A stretch of 64,000 nt of DNA, from NCBI GenBank assembly GCA_034509495.1, contig CM067525.1, forward strand, positions 1,689,348 through 1,753,347, in the 5' to 3' direction. The stretch is from Acestrorhynchus altus (lineage: Eukaryota; Chordata; Actinopteri; Characiformes; Acestrorhynchidae). The notes beneath the pieces were generated by a model. That model was not told where the DNA came from and did no database searches. It worked only from the letters and a program-made list of their open reading frames with translations. This document shows, in pieces, positions 24,101 through 33,729 of the stretch. Position 1 is the stretch's first letter. Every line of letters begins with the position of its first letter. Both the position numbers and the translations under genes were made by a program.

Positions 24101-24360
24101 ACAGTGCTGGTCACCAGGGGCTCAGGCTCTTCTACTGGAGCTGGAGGTAAAGTTGCCTCCTCAGCTTGTGTCTTCACATTCTCCACCTCCTTCACCTCAG
24201 CTTTGATCTCATTTCCCACATGTTCTTTGGCTATAGCCTCAATGCTACTCTCCTTCAAGTTCCCCACCACTACGTCTTCTCCACCTCCTCCTTCTGCTGC
24301 TGTTGGTTCCTCTTGCACCCCGTTTGGAGTTGTGGAGGAAACTTCTCCAGCGTCTGCCAT
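3564..24360 (-). CDS. rtn4: Reticulon-4 (Nogo), nine coding exons, 980 aa
   Basis: Coding exons, in minus-strand order: 23424-24360, 18879-18938, 16518-17897, 8432-8639, 7828-7966, 7320-7389, 6004-6050, 4055-4113, 3564-3606. The sum is 2943 nt and all phases agree. The last six exons (208/139/70/47/59/43 nt) encode the 188-residue reticulon homology domain, residues 793-980. It starts VVDLLYWRDVKNTGVVFGAS, then has a long hydrophobic hairpin, the Nogo-66-type loop ending ELRRLFLVEDLVDSLK, a second hairpin, and the ER-retention tail AKKKAE. Reticulons shape tubular ER membranes; in mammals RTN4 also inhibits axon regrowth. Exon 2 (DEPSLPAPAAP in part) matches human DETLFALPAAS. The N-terminal region is acidic, Pro/Glu/Ser-rich and poorly conserved. 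The start is the first ATG in good context (AAGATGG); the reading frame stays open upstream only through a non-ATG codon. Neighbours clhc1 and rps27a repeat the human RTN4-CLHC1-RPS27A order, which separates it from RTN1/2/3. I cannot say whether it is rtn4a or rtn4b. Confidence 0.93.
3725..3905 (+). repeat. Dispersed repeat family A, copy 1 (partial)
   Basis: Contains the blocks 'tacaggagctctttgtag', 'cagactgtagttcatctg' and 'gatcaggaccccaca' in the orientation I call forward. It lies in rtn4 intron 8, between the 43-nt and 59-nt exons. Confidence 0.75.
4208..4440. mobile_element. Probable 3' fragment of a non-LTR retroelement
   Basis: 'agatagaactttattgatcc' followed by 'ggggaaatt' is a tail motif frequent in teleost retroelements, with a short TTAGA-like start. 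There is no coding part. The family assignment is from memory and tentative. Confidence 0.4.
6430..6690 (-). mobile_element. Tc1-like fragment, same subfamily as 1.3 kb and 12.3 kb
   Basis: Shares 'gatctgatcaatatttattgatcta', read here in pieces, and 'gatgatccatcccatgcagc' with the copy at 12.24-12.70 kb, and 'agttgcacccagaaggcagt' with the copy at 56.03 kb. It is too decayed to show catalytic residues. It sits in rtn4 intron 6. Confidence 0.55.
7455..7680 (-). repeat. Dispersed repeat family A, copy 2
   Basis: Reverse orientation, with 'ataatagctgctctgtggtg', 'agggtgaaaggaggagaata' and a terminal 'ggtcataatgttatggc'. It lies in the intron between the 70-nt and 139-nt exons of rtn4. Confidence 0.75.
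8775..9235 (-). repeat. Dispersed repeat family A, copy 3 (long copy)
   Basis: One of the longest copies. It runs from 'cactgtccatttcatcagct' through 'ggtttaaacactccagcatt', the 'caccaccaccatgtcagtgt' block and 'ataatagctgctcatagctg' to a run matching copy 2. It lies next to rtn4 exon 4. Confidence 0.8.
9240..11280. other. rtn4 intron, no further feature seen
   Basis: About 2 kb of AT-rich intron between repeat copy 3 and the GC-rich island. I see no exon with matching phase, no clear transposon and no RNA gene. Confidence 0.6.
11280..12060. promoter_or_regulatory. GC-rich island flanked by CT/CA repeats in an rtn4 intron
   Basis: This is a CpG-dense patch (roughly 11800-12060, with 'gcgcgcgcgcc' and a 14-G run at about 11866-11879). 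It contains two exact copies of 'tatggtaaacact' at 11786-11798 and 11932-11944; the reverse complement holds the forkhead-type core TGTTTAC. It could be another promoter or untranslated first exon of rtn4. A minus-strand ATG with a donor at about 11950 is in the wrong phase for exons 2-4, so I do not call a coding exon. Confidence 0.3.
11577..12150. repeat. Compound CT/CA microsatellites
   Basis: 11577-11765 is a mixed CT/CA/CCCTGTCT tract, and 12098-12150 is an almost pure CA run. The reading frames across these (Thr-His or Cys-Val repeats) are compositional. Confidence 0.9.
12240..12710 (-). mobile_element. Tc1-like transposase fragment (C-terminal)
   Basis: Minus-strand translation shows ALFQQDDPRPHTAAVSRSRL, SSPDLSLIENVWEAFG and, in a shifted frame, ELIENIQAAWDGSSQDTIRN. 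This is the normal order of Tc1 catalytic and C-terminal blocks, broken by at least one frameshift. It is the best preserved member of this subfamily in the window. Confidence 0.8.
13590..14010. mobile_element. Palindrome-rich non-autonomous element (tentative)
   Basis: Contains several short inverted motifs based on 'aaatctgattc' and 'gaatcagatc', at both ends and internally ('cagatctgattcgagaaccg'). No coding capacity. Target duplications could not be fixed by eye. Confidence 0.3.
14845..14890 (-). CDS. rtn4: Alternative rtn4 first exon (RTN4-C type, short isoform)
   Basis: Inside the intron between exons 3 and 4, minus-strand ATG at 14890 opens MDNKDSQPAPHWKDQ, ending in phase 1 at CAGG|GTACAG. 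Spliced to exon 4 (TG GTG GAC...) it reads ...HWKDQVVDLLYWRD. Human RTN4-C, from memory, starts MDGQKKNWKDK and then VVDLLYWRD. The predicted isoform is 203 aa; human RTN4-C is 199. A GC-rich block and a CT repeat lie just upstream (14950-15100) and would be its promoter region. No transcript evidence is available. Confidence 0.75.
14895..15110 (-). promoter_or_regulatory. Putative internal rtn4-C promoter: GC-rich block plus (CT)n
   Basis: Directly upstream (minus strand) of the alternative first exon lies a GC-rich segment with a GC-box-like 'ggggcgag' and a long G run near 14990-15007. It is followed by an approximately 38-bp CT microsatellite at 15063-15100 (GA on the coding strand). GA/CT tracts are common near fish promoters. 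The function is inferred from position. Confidence 0.4.
16518..17897 (-). CDS. rtn4: rtn4 exon 3: long-isoform (Nogo-A type) acidic exon
   Basis: It encodes residues 333-792 (460 codons, phase 1 at both ends). The acceptor is TTCAACAG|AGCACGG and the donor GAGCAG|GTAATT. The protein is Ser/Glu/Asp-rich and largely unstructured, for example 'EEFEFVEKPPRGAIDEFLET'. It corresponds in place and phase to the big Nogo-A-specific exon, which in human is about 800 codons. Because exons 2, 3 and 4 all start in phase 1, skipping this exon keeps the frame and would give a Nogo-B-like form. Confidence 0.88.
18095..18870. other. rtn4 intron 2, no feature seen
   Basis: Single-copy-looking intronic DNA between exon 3 and exon 2. 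No exon, transposon or RNA signal was recognised. Confidence 0.5.
18879..18938 (-). CDS. rtn4: rtn4 exon 2 with a GC donor splice site
   Basis: Sixty nt that complete a split codon and encode residues up to ...PPLMQFTS, phase 1 on both sides. The acceptor is CTTTTCCTTCAG|ATG. The donor is TTCAG|GCAAGT, a textbook GC-AG site in place of GT. The encoded EPSLPAPAAP aligns with the short segment between exon 1 and the reticulon domain in human Nogo-B. Confidence 0.82.
19180..19470 (+). mobile_element. Tc1-like transposase fragment (second-Asp block)
   Basis: Plus-strand frame reads MWVMQKDNDPKHTSHSSLI, the 'QDNDPKHTS' catalytic-Asp block of Tc1-like transposases, within broken frames. The same family is found inverted at 55.2-55.5 kb. 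Confidence 0.75.
20400..21120 (+). mobile_element. Decayed Tc1/mariner transposase relic
   Basis: In plus-strand frames one reads YVIWADESHFCQ, matching the 'WSDESHF' first catalytic block, and upstream RLLRTVSKRLN-like residues of the DNA-binding part. Frames are broken by stops. It lies immediately left of a hAT-like element. Confidence 0.55.
21134..22544. mobile_element. hAT-like non-autonomous DNA transposon with TIRs and a nested repeat
   Basis: The left end 'tagggattggcgatacc' and the reverse complement of the right end, 'tagggataggcagcttgata', form imperfect terminal inverted repeats. Flanking 8-mers 'gttttcag' and 'cttctcag' match at 6 of 8 positions, consistent with an old 8-bp target duplication as in hAT elements. 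No transposase frame remains. A second repeat, about 21710-22200, appears inserted inside. It lies in rtn4 intron 1. Confidence 0.6.
21710..22200. repeat. Nested dispersed repeat inside the hAT-like element
   Basis: The segment with 'gatgggcagccatcgcagtc' and 'ggggagagagtaccatctac' resembles a repeat common in otophysan fish genomes. This is recognised from memory only. It has no coding capacity. Confidence 0.4.
23424..24360 (-). CDS. rtn4: rtn4 exon 1: Pro/Glu/Val-rich N-terminus built from internal repeats
   Basis: It encodes residues 1-312 plus one base. It starts MADAGEVSSTTPNGVQEEP and contains at least four degenerate copies of a unit like VEEPEPVVTSTVEELVP followed by PAPEPV (DNA about 23870-24150). 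The donor is TCAC|GTGAGT. The human long-isoform first exon is about 186 residues, so this one is longer and its sequence is essentially unrelated, apart from acidic and proline richness. The assignment to rtn4 rests on phase-matched splicing to exon 2 and on the absence of another gene between them. Confidence 0.8.
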
Positions 24361-24720
24361 CTTGAACAACGTGCCTAAAACTCCTCTTATCCTGTAGCCA
24401 CAGATGGCAACCTCCTCTGAAAGCCCCTCGGTTCAGCCCAAAGTCCTTCTTACTTCAGATCTGCTGGGTTCTGTTGATGTTCTAATGAAGCCACGGTGGA
24501 GAAAGTGGAGCTGACCGCTCAGATCAGCGCTCAGCAAAAGCGTACTCACTTCTGCTGCCCAATATTGAAATACAAGCCCAGGCCTGACTGGACACCGAAC
24601 AGCCAATGGAAAGCTGAGAGTGACGAGCAGCCACGCCCACATCTGTCCACACAACGCCCACTTTCTCAAACCTTCACTCCACCTCATGGAAATGTGAGGT
24701 GGCCTCAGTCAGGCTGAGGG
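24361..24720 (-). promoter_or_regulatory. rtn4 5' leader and putative main promoter
   Basis: Immediately upstream of the rtn4 ATG on the minus strand. It has an inverted CCAAT box (24603-24607 on plus) and 'gggcgtggct'-type GC-box-like sequence near 24635-24645. CpG density stays raised downstream into intron 1 (about 23100-23350). The start site is not determined. Confidence 0.45.
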
Positions 24721-24799
24721 ACTGGAGAAGAGGAGAGGATGACATAACTTTGTTGGGAGTGTGATAAAGTTCACTCTTCAGCCCATGAAGGATCAACAT

Positions 24800-25200
24800 C
24801 ATGTTTACAAACTTGTATAAACTTGTATAAATTGTTCTCAATTGTATTACATTGTTTCCTCAATTTATTAAAATTTTCCTGATTTTAATATTTTTTTCCT
24901 GAGTTTAATAAATTGTTTCCTCAATTTCCCAAATCATTCCTTTATTTTTATAAATTATTTTCTCAGTTTAATAAATTGTTTCCTCAATTTTGTAAATGAT
25001 TCCTTTATTTTTATACATAGTTTTCTCAATTTAATAAATTGTTTCCTCATTTTAATAAATTGTTTCACCAATTTATTAAATGTTTCCTGATTTTATTATT
25101 TTTTGCCTCAATTAAAAAATGTTTCTCCATTTGAATAAATTGTTTCCTCATTTTAATAAATTATTCTCTTAATTTAATAAATTGTTTTCTCAGTGTGAGG
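24800..25200. repeat. AT-rich minisatellite, about 22-28-bp period
   Basis: Repeated variants of 'aataaattgtttcctcaatt' over about 400 bp. Non-coding, in the rtn4 upstream intergenic region. Confidence 0.8.
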
Positions 25201-25789
25201 AACCTCCCACTAATTAAGAACCAGACCACTAATATAGTGTCCCCTCTAATAAAACTGAAGGAATGATTTTCAGAGAAGGCTTAAAATCTCTAAATATTAT
25301 TTTTTTCCTCCCTGTAACCGACATATCGTATCTGCAGTACGGAAAGCAGTCTGTTCCTCACTCTTAATGACCAGTCCACAGTCTGTATGTGGGAAAACAG
25401 CCAGACTGAATGAATTGTTTATGTGATGTCACAAAGGCCAACACATTTACCTACCCCCCCCACTTTTCAGTCTTCTTCTCAGGCCCACCAATTCATGCTG
25501 AACGTAGAAGGGGTGTTACTGAATGAGACACAACACAGGGGCTTCAGTGGTCATTTACATATGCTAACAATCTGTTTAATTCTCCGGAATAAAGAGAGAA
25601 TAGAAAATGGTCATGAATGAATCAACCCAGAAATTAAACAGGCAAAAAATAGAGAATAATGCTTGTTATTGTCCTATCCTCAACATGGGAAAATGTCCAT
25701 TGTGCCAATTGATTTAGGGCTGGATACTGTAAATTAATATTTAGAACCACCATGAATAAACACTATTGGTAGGTCAACCCATATGTCCT

Positions 25790-25935
25790 TGCTTGGTACC
25801 CCCAGTGTCCACTCTATCACCTCCTCTGACCACACAGGAGCTCTTTGTGGTTCTATAATTCCAGACTGTAGTTCATCTGTTTCTCCTTTCAACCTGATCT
25901 TCACTGATCAGGACCCCACAGGACCAGCAGTGATT
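25790..25935 (+). repeat. Dispersed repeat family A, copy 4 (partial)
   Basis: Carries 'cacacaggagctctttgtgg' and 'gatcaggaccccacaggacc' in forward orientation, with both ends truncated. Confidence 0.7.
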
Positions 25936-26039
25936 AATACTGACAGGAACTTGATTGTAGTTAGTTGGGCTGCATCAGTACCATAGTATTTCATAATCCT
26001 TCCTCTTTTTGTTGTTCTTCTTCTTGTTATGGTTATCTG

Positions 26040-26150
26040 ACCCATAAAGAAATATGGGTCAGATAACAGTCTGCATACAGACTCGGACTGATCAGAGAGA
26101 GGGGGCGGGGCTAAGGACATCACTGACCCAGATATTTGGTTATAAAGGAA
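26040..26150 (-). repeat. Dispersed repeat family C, copy 1
   Basis: Contains 'ctgatcagagagagggggcg' and 'gacatcactgacccagatat', shared with copies at 45.1, 46.9 and 50.8 kb. An inverted copy of 'ggtcagataacc' lies at its left edge, giving a local palindrome near 26030-26065. Confidence 0.7.
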
Positions 26151-26527
26151 AATGATTAATCATTGCAAATAATTCATCACAATTCTTAAATTGTCAACTA
26201 AAAATAAACAGGTAGTGAAAATATAAACATAATGCTACAGGAAGCAGAGCTGTGTGCTGTGGTGATTCTAAAAATATATGAAGCGCGGTGTTGTGTGCAG
26301 TGGTGTTGTGTGCAGTGGTGCTGTGTGCTTGCTGAAGGCCTGGTGTGTAAAAGGTCACATTTGATAAATACACTCAAGTCACTGATCAGTCTTCCACATG
26401 CTGCTGTAAACTGCCTGGAATAACTTATGCAATATTGAAGTTTTCTGACTCACATTAGCCATAGACAACACAGGCATGAGTGACAATGTTTACTGTTATA
26501 GAGTTAGATATAGGTTGTTATTATATA

Positions 26528-26529
<2 letters not shown>

Positions 26530-26597
<68 letters not shown>
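26530..26597. repeat. (ATT)n microsatellite
   Basis: About 22 near-perfect ATT units. Confidence 0.95.
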
Positions 26598-26598
<1 letters not shown>

Positions 26599-26869
26599 AG
26601 TTAAATATCTGATGCCAGTTATTCAGTGGCCGTAATGTAATCCACTCTGGAGCAAGTAGTCGTTTCCCTCTTGCGTGTTACTCTTACACTGCTTTGTATT
26701 GTGAGCCTTAGCAATGTGCCTAACTGGCGTATTCTCAGTTAACAGGCTCTTGGATTACTGCAACATGTATGACGGCTGCTGTTTCAGTCCCTCAAGCAGG
26801 CTTTAAGACAGCACAAAGGTCCTGTTCTGGACCTTTAAAAGGCAAAGTTTAATATTGAAGTCAAGAGAA

Positions 26870-27110
26870 TAAGTCACAGTTATGAGATAATACATCATAA
26901 TAATGATATATTAAGTCATAATTAAGAGTTATTATGGTATAATTATGAGATGTGAAGTCACTGCTGAGACGGTATTATTACAGTCATTATTATGTAATAA
27001 TGATCAGATAATAAGTTATAATGAGATATTAAGTCAGAATTATGAGATAGTCATAGTTATGAATTAATATCTCATTATTGTGACTTAACATCTCTTAAAA
27101 AAAGAATAAT
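26870..27110. repeat. Degenerate 'ttatgagataataagtcataa' tandem repeat
   Basis: AT-rich stretch built from variations of 'agtcataattatgagata' in irregular copies and both orientations. Non-coding. Confidence 0.65.
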
Positions 27111-28708
27111 TATCTAATTTGTTTTACCTATTATCTTTGACCATTTATTTTCCACAAGTGGTGGAAATGGGCTTCCATTGAAGACAATGATGCGCAAGTA
27201 CAGATTATTTGAGTTATGCAGAGATAATAAACTCACTATTCACACAGTTTTCCACTGAGGGACATGAATATGCTCAAATGTTCCTTTCTGGGAGGTCCAA
27301 CAATCAAACCAGGAGCACTTGAACCGACCTTGTAATACAGCCTTTCTGAAGTACATTATTTAGTTTGTGTACCACACTTCACCCCAGACTGTATCTGATT
27401 CCTACAGCCGTGGAAACGAGACAGATAGGATGTGGCTTAGATAAGACCAGTAAGAACAATGTTTCATACTGTCATAAACCACATACACAGCCTGTTAGAG
27501 CTCTATGACCATCTCAGTGCAGTTTACGGTGTAGTCGTAATATTTTAAATCTAAAATATTTTTGTGGTTTAACTCTGTCACTGTATCAGCTGAACTATTC
27601 CGCTCTCCTTCTGCTCATTGTGAATGAAAATGCTGGGCGAGAACGCTGGGCGAGAACCCTGCTAGCTCTCGGCATCTGAAGAATGGGGCCTTGCTCTGAA
27701 AGTGGGCTCAGATAAGAGGCCAAAAAAAGGTCTGCCTACGTCCATCAGGTCTTTGAAGCATGAAGACTGACACTCCTTTGGGGGGCTCTTGGGGGAGGGC
27801 TTTTGACACACTGCCAAAGTTCTGATGAAGGGATCTCCAAGGGTTTGTAGCACACAAGTGGAGCATCACATGTTCGGAGGTTTAAAGCCCAGGCTTGTAT
27901 TATGTAAGGAGTTTAAAGACCATTCAAATGATAATGAAGTGAAAATAATTCTACTAAATAATACATCCTTATACAACAAATCTTAATTAAATTAGAAACC
28001 CTAAAATAGTAATTGTCACAATTTGATCAGTGTGGGGTAATGTATTACAACATGGGTACATTAATGAACAGTACCTACTACAGTACTTTTATTCACTCAC
28101 AAAAGTTTGAAGCATATTTTTAGGAGACAACCACACATACCAGATGAGATCCAAGGATACTTAAACTTGTCCTCAAAACTGAAAAATAAACTACCTCCAG
28201 GTGTACTCCTACCCACCAGGCATCCTGACCAGGCAACATGCTCATGTGAGGCATAGGTCAAACCTGGCTAGGTGGCCAGGAGGGCATGGGGTCTGAGTGG
28301 GATTGTACATGAGTTATTACTGGGAAGCAGCTGAGCCTCCCCAATGGGCACCAATATAACAGCCTACTTTAATCACACATGGGTCCAATCTAGGGTCCAA
28401 TCTAGGACCCATGTTCAGTGCACAACCCAGGTGGGGCCCTTCTTGTCCCTGGTGGAATGTCCTGACCTCCATATGTGGGGCCAACACGGAACCCAAAGAC
28501 AAAACTTATTGGTTCCCAGTTTGGCTATCCAAACAGGCTAGCTGGGTAATGGTATGCTGTTTAGGTAGCATCTTTTCAAAAAATGACCCATTCATGATTG
28601 TGTCACAATGACCAATGGTCACTCTACCCACACCATATTAGGTTACTGTCAAATTGTGCCAAATGAAAAGGGCTGAATTCAAAGTTCAGTGGCCAGTAAG
28701 GTGTAGTT

Positions 28709-29110
28709 TCAAAACCAGAAGTAGCCACTCATAAAGATCTTCTGCAGCCAGTCGTTTGGCCAGGCCACTGCCTTTTCATAGGTGTTGAAGGAGCACCAAT
28801 CAATTCTGTTTATTTTTAAGGCATGTAAGGGGATAGCCAGGTCCCCTTGTGTGGAATCCTGTTTTAGGTAGCGCACGTCTACAGTAACCTGCCTATCTCA
28901 GGGTGCAGCTAAGTCAGTGAAAGCAAGTGAAAGCTGGAGCCCAGTGCACTGAAGCCCTAGTTCACAAATTCTTTGAATCAAGGCATTGTAAGAGCCAAAG
29001 TCCATGATATCATCCCTGCTGGTCAGCTTGCTTGCAGGGAGGGGCGTAAGGATTTTAAAGAAGTGGGCACCAGAATAAGGATATAGATTATGACTAAGAA
29101 CATCATGATT
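28709..29110 (-). pseudogene. Unidentified coding-like relic with one in-frame stop
   Basis: The minus strand keeps a single frame open for 133 codons except for one TGA at 28898-28900. The residues look like real protein, e.g. LYPYSGAHFFKILTPLPASK, MDFGSYNALIQRICELG and NRIDWCSFNTYEKAVAWPN. I do not recognise the family. It may be an old gene copy, a retroelement part, or chance. It has no splice-site logic linking it to rtn4 or clhc1. Confidence 0.3.
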
Positions 29111-29859
29111 TCAGCTATGACAGCATGCTCTTAGTCAGCTCAGCTGCTTATACTAGAATTATTCTACTAAATGCTAGAGCACTTAAAATACAGTGTGTGG
29201 TACATTCAGAAAAGGGCTGCCGTGGGCAGACTGACCTTCTTTAAAATGCAGATCAAGAAGCAGGCGTAAAATGAAATGGTTTTGACTCTGGTTGACCTCA
29301 GAGTGGAGAGAGAAAGACGACAATTTAAACAAAACAGAGGAATTCAATTCCAGTCAAAGTGGACTACTTGGCTGGGCAGGACACAATCGCAAAGTGAGAA
29401 GTGTTCACGGTTTGAAGGGCAGGCTTTGACAGGATTTGGGTGGACGAGGGATTTGCAATCATTCTTCACAGATAAGAGAAGTATTCCAGCCATTTCTGTG
29501 GGCTCCGAGGCCTGGGAGATGGCAATACGCCAGTGTGAAAAGTGCCGAGTCATTGGCATAAAGACGAGGGCGGTACTGTACTCCTCTGAGCTTGTCAGAG
29601 AATAGCCTGTGATGACCCCAGATGTTAGGAATGACCAGAGAATGACTCATATGCCCCGATGAAAGTAAAAACACAGGTTCTGTTTCCAAAGATAATATCT
29701 GTTTCCATGTGTTGTGTAAAAATGATCTAAAAATACAAAGGAGTATATAATATAAACTGATATGTACTGAACAGATTCTTTAGGATGCAGAATGTATATA
29801 TAATGATTATAATTTCAGAGTAAGGGATCAGTAAATTGGGAAAAATGTACAACTGAAAG

Positions 29860-30480
29860 GAGTTCCCCGTTGGTCTTCTGTCTTTGATACAAGATGAGAT
29901 ACGGTTGGGTATGGAGGTGTACAGGTTCCTTACGGCATCCTGCAGCACATTTATCCATAGATGTTGCAGCTGGGGCTGTAGATCCTGCGCACTCGTGGGT
30001 TGTTGACAAATCTGGTGATAAATCTGGTGACCAAGGCCAAGAATTCTTGCAGTCTGGTGAAGACATTCCTAGGAAATTCTTGTGGGAGCATTGTCCTGCT
30101 GAAAGTGCCAGCTGGAAGTCCTGCTATGAGAGGCGACGTGTATCGGCAGGATGTCCTGCACACATCGCTGAGCTGTTAGTGTTCCTTGTCTCACAACCAG
30201 TGTCAGCGACTGTCAAATGTGCTGTCCCCCAAGTCATCACACCAGCAGTTGGGGCAGTGTGTCGCTCCACAACAAATGCAGGACTGAAGAACTCACCAAA
30301 AGGCCTCTATATTCAAACCTGACTGTTGGACCACAAACAGAAGCTGGATTATTTTAAAATGGAGATCTCTCCATCATAGAAACCACTATGAAATCTTTAT
30401 TGTATCACATCGCTGAAAGAAGTCCGCAGGAGGAGTGGGAACATCTTTCTTCCAGTCGATGTCAGATACGGTAGACGGTG
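29860..30480 (-). mobile_element. Tc1/mariner relic
   Basis: Shares 'agatgagatacggttggg', 'gagcattgtcctgctgaaag' and related blocks with the shorter copy at 59.63-59.86 kb. Minus-strand frames are fragmentary. The 'tggtatttctatgatggagagatctcc'-type end motif is common to several Tc1 relics here. Confidence 0.5.
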
Positions 30481-31639
30481 ATGGTAAACATCTGACATTG
30501 TTTGAGTAGGAGGGTTCTAACTTTTTTTGCCCTTTTGCATTTCTAATCACCTCCATCTCTCAATATAGTTGTAATGAAGATCAAATGTCCTTAGGTTTAA
30601 ATATGCTTAAAAACACAAACAGTTAATCCAGTCCATTTCCAAACACTGTCTAAGCTGACATGCAGAGTCCAGGGCACTGGTAATATTTTGACTTGGGTTC
30701 CTTGATGGATTTACTGTGCTTTGGCTCAAGTTTATGTCAGACTGGGTATCATATTGCGTCGTTGCTCCTGTTCCCAACACTGCAGCACTACTGCACTAGG
30801 TTTATCGATGAGACAGCTGAAGTGGCTCAAGGCTTATTAGACCGGCTCAGTTGTTCATAGACATTCATCGCTGAGGTGCAAATCAGACTCTGGCTACACA
30901 CTTAAATGGACAGTTAAAGGGCATTTCTATGCTGTAGGTGTAGAGGAGTAGATGGATGGGATGGGAGATAATGGAATTAGTGTGTTGGAGAACTGGGGAG
31001 AGTGTGTAGACCCTAATGGAGAGCAAGGGTTAAAAAGAGTGTATAAGGGAGAAGGAGGGGGTTGTAGATGATGTGAGACTTTAAATTCGTACACAAAAAT
31101 GTGTTCTCTTGGTGCATTGACCAGGCGTCTTGCCAACCTGAATAGCCTTAAAGGGAAATTCCAGCCAATAATCAAATTGACTTGTTTACCAAAAGCCTCT
31201 ATCAATGTTAATGAAAATGTGTTTAGTGGTTTCAGACAGTGCTATCCACAAGGGCATAATTTATGCCCTTGAAGATCACCTCTCATTATTTTTGAATTAG
31301 TTAGAGACATCCCAAACATTTCCATGTTTGCCACAAGATAGCTGCAATAGTCAATTTATTAAAATTAACATAAATAGTTACATTCAAGATTACAAGGTTT
31401 TGTTTCAGATTTTATTATGAACTATAAGCCATACAAAAGAAAAAAGAAAAAAAGTTATATGTCTCTCTTCGTATGGGCGGCTTTATGTGTGACATAATCG
31501 AGTGTTCAACCAGGGGACAGAAAGCAACAGAAAACAGAACTCATCAAACAGGAGAGCAGCAATGAGGAGTTGTTTTACAGTAAACATGGAAAAACGCTCT
31601 TTAATAACCCAAGCGGATCGAGTAAAAAGTCATTTCCTT

Positions 31640-32110
31640 GATGTTTATTTTAGATACGCCGAAATATGTTAAAACCATTCAAAGTATATGATGAATAAAA
31701 CAGTAATAAAAGAGAGAAAGGCCTTCAGTTGCTTAGAAGTTTCCTTTGGTTCCTTTGTGAGCTGGTGAACTATTACACACATTGTTCTTGGTGTGATCTT
31801 TGTTGGTGGAGCACTCCTGGGGAGGGTAATAATGGTCATGAATGTCCTCCATTTGTACACAATCTGTCTGACTGTGGATCGGTGGAGCCTGAACTCTTTA
31901 GAGATGGTTCTGTAACCTTTTCCAGCCTGATGAGCATCAACAGCTCTTTTTCTGAGCTCCTCAGGAATCTCATTTGTTCTCTGTGATACAGTTCCACAGA
32001 TTTGTGATTAAGATCAGACTTTGATAGATCCCTGCTCTTTAAATATAACAGGACGTCCATGCACACCTGACTCTTATTGATTGAAAAACTCTGATCCCTC
32101 ATATATATGA
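31640..32110 (-). mobile_element. Tc1-like transposase N-terminal fragment
   Basis: Minus-strand frames read EKELLMLIRLEKVTEPSLKS, STDPQSDRLCTNGGHS and, in another frame, MYKWRTFMTIITLPRSAPPT. These are the helix-turn-helix and 'KWR-x-F-x-T--LPRSGPP' hinge of Tc1 transposases, split by a frameshift. Confidence 0.75.
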
Positions 32111-32609
32111 AATACTGGATCATTTCCTCAATAAATACATTTTAAATGTTCACAAAGTTTCAAGCAACACTGCAAAGTTTGAGAATTAGATGGCCTGGCC
32201 TGAGAAAATGTCCCAAAAGTAATAAAGTGTGTATGTCAGTTTTATGGTAAGCAACAAGGGAGTACAGTCCAGTATGATCCAGTATAGGAATGGGAAAAGG
32301 AAATTTCCCACAAGCCAATCAAATGTGTCCTCACAACCAACTCTGAAAAAGGGATTCATGGTGTGTACTTTACAATAGCAGTGCGCAATCAAGCTTTGCT
32401 AGGCTACTAAAGGCCATCCATTAGTGCCTTTACTCTGGGGTTCAAAAAGTACCGTCACCCTCCATCAGCCACACTGGCAATCAATGAGCTATTTTCCATT
32501 CTCTGTATGAGCCAATATTAGAATTCATCTAATCCATATAAACCAAAATAATGTGGATGTGCAGCAGGCAGTAACTACAGCGGCTGAAAATAAACCTAAA
32601 AATAAACTC

Positions 32610-32800
32610 AAATAACCCTTTGCACGATTAAAGGGTTCTTCAGATTGACATCTACAGACATCTACAGCAATTTCTGCATCAATCTGAAGAACCCTTACAA
32701 GATGCAAAGAACCATTAATTCATACAAAGGGTTCTTTGAGTGTTCATGGTTCTATATTGACCCATTTTCTTGACTGAAGAACCCTTTAAGTTACTACAGT
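32610..32800. repeat. Palindromic repeat family B, copy 2
   Basis: Contains 'attaaagggttcttcagatt' and its inverse 'aatctgaagaacccttacaa', plus 'aaagggttctttgagtgttc'. It can fold into a long hairpin. Related copies are at about 6185-6245, 33730-33790, 33890-34010 and 46410-46610. Confidence 0.65.
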
Positions 32801-33729
32801 GGCTAAATTTAAACCTGACCCGATGAGAAGATTACAAAGCAAAATAAAGGCCATCAAAGAGCTCTGACCGATGCAATCTTTGTGAGCTTCTCTGACATAA
32901 CAAAATGCCTACACAGCCTTCAGGAATAGAAAGCTAACAATGGCGCGGAATCTTCGTTAAACCCAGGTACTAAACCCTTGAGTATCGCTTATTGGAACAA
33001 GTGGCTGGAAATGACTCATTGACTCAAAAAGCTTTGTGTCTGTGCCACACAATGGCCCGGCGCTGGTCGGCTGAGCTTTGGCCAGTGGCTGTGTTCCCTA
33101 GACGGTCACGTCAGTTCACATAGCAGACTCTGTGGCTGACGTGAGAGAGAGCAATTCAGGGCCAATGCCTCGACACAGCTGGATTCGGGATCACAGGCTC
33201 AGAACAAGAGCCTCAGGAGAAGGCCTAATCTTTAAAAGCCCAACAGTTTTAAAAGGTAGATTATTTCAGTTATTGAACCGGTCAGTCCATAATGACCGAT
33301 TCAAGACTTCCCTGTTAAGTAAACAAAGGCCAGATCGGATCCAGTGGACTGAGATCAGAGCCTTTGCATCCGTCTTTGCTCTGTTTAGTTACAGGAATTA
33401 CTATCTTGGAATATCTCTTACAGCTGCTTTCTGCTAATGTCTGGCTATGTGGCTCCCAGTAAGCACCTAACAGTTACTGGTGTATCCACTGGCTAGAAGA
33501 GGAGCTAATTGGACGCGCTGGATTCTGTAGGCTCATATAAACCTAAGCTCTTTAACAACCTCCTCAGCTGGTGCTTCGCTGAGCAGGTGAAACCTGTTTG
33601 ACAGGTGAACTGATGGAGTGGTCGTATGTGGGATCTGACTGTAGTGTTAACATTAACATATCAGCAATTTCCAGGGGTTGTCAGCTATCTGCATCACCTG
33701 TCAAATCATGAGTGATCACTCAAACATCC

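Noticed and set aside
23771..24397. 208-codon plus-strand open frame (Ser/Gly/Thr-rich)
   Set aside because: It is antisense to rtn4 exon 1 and stays open only because of the coding repeat on the other strand.
29276..29605. 109-codon plus-strand frame
   Set aside because: No family resemblance, mixed composition, and located among transposon relics.
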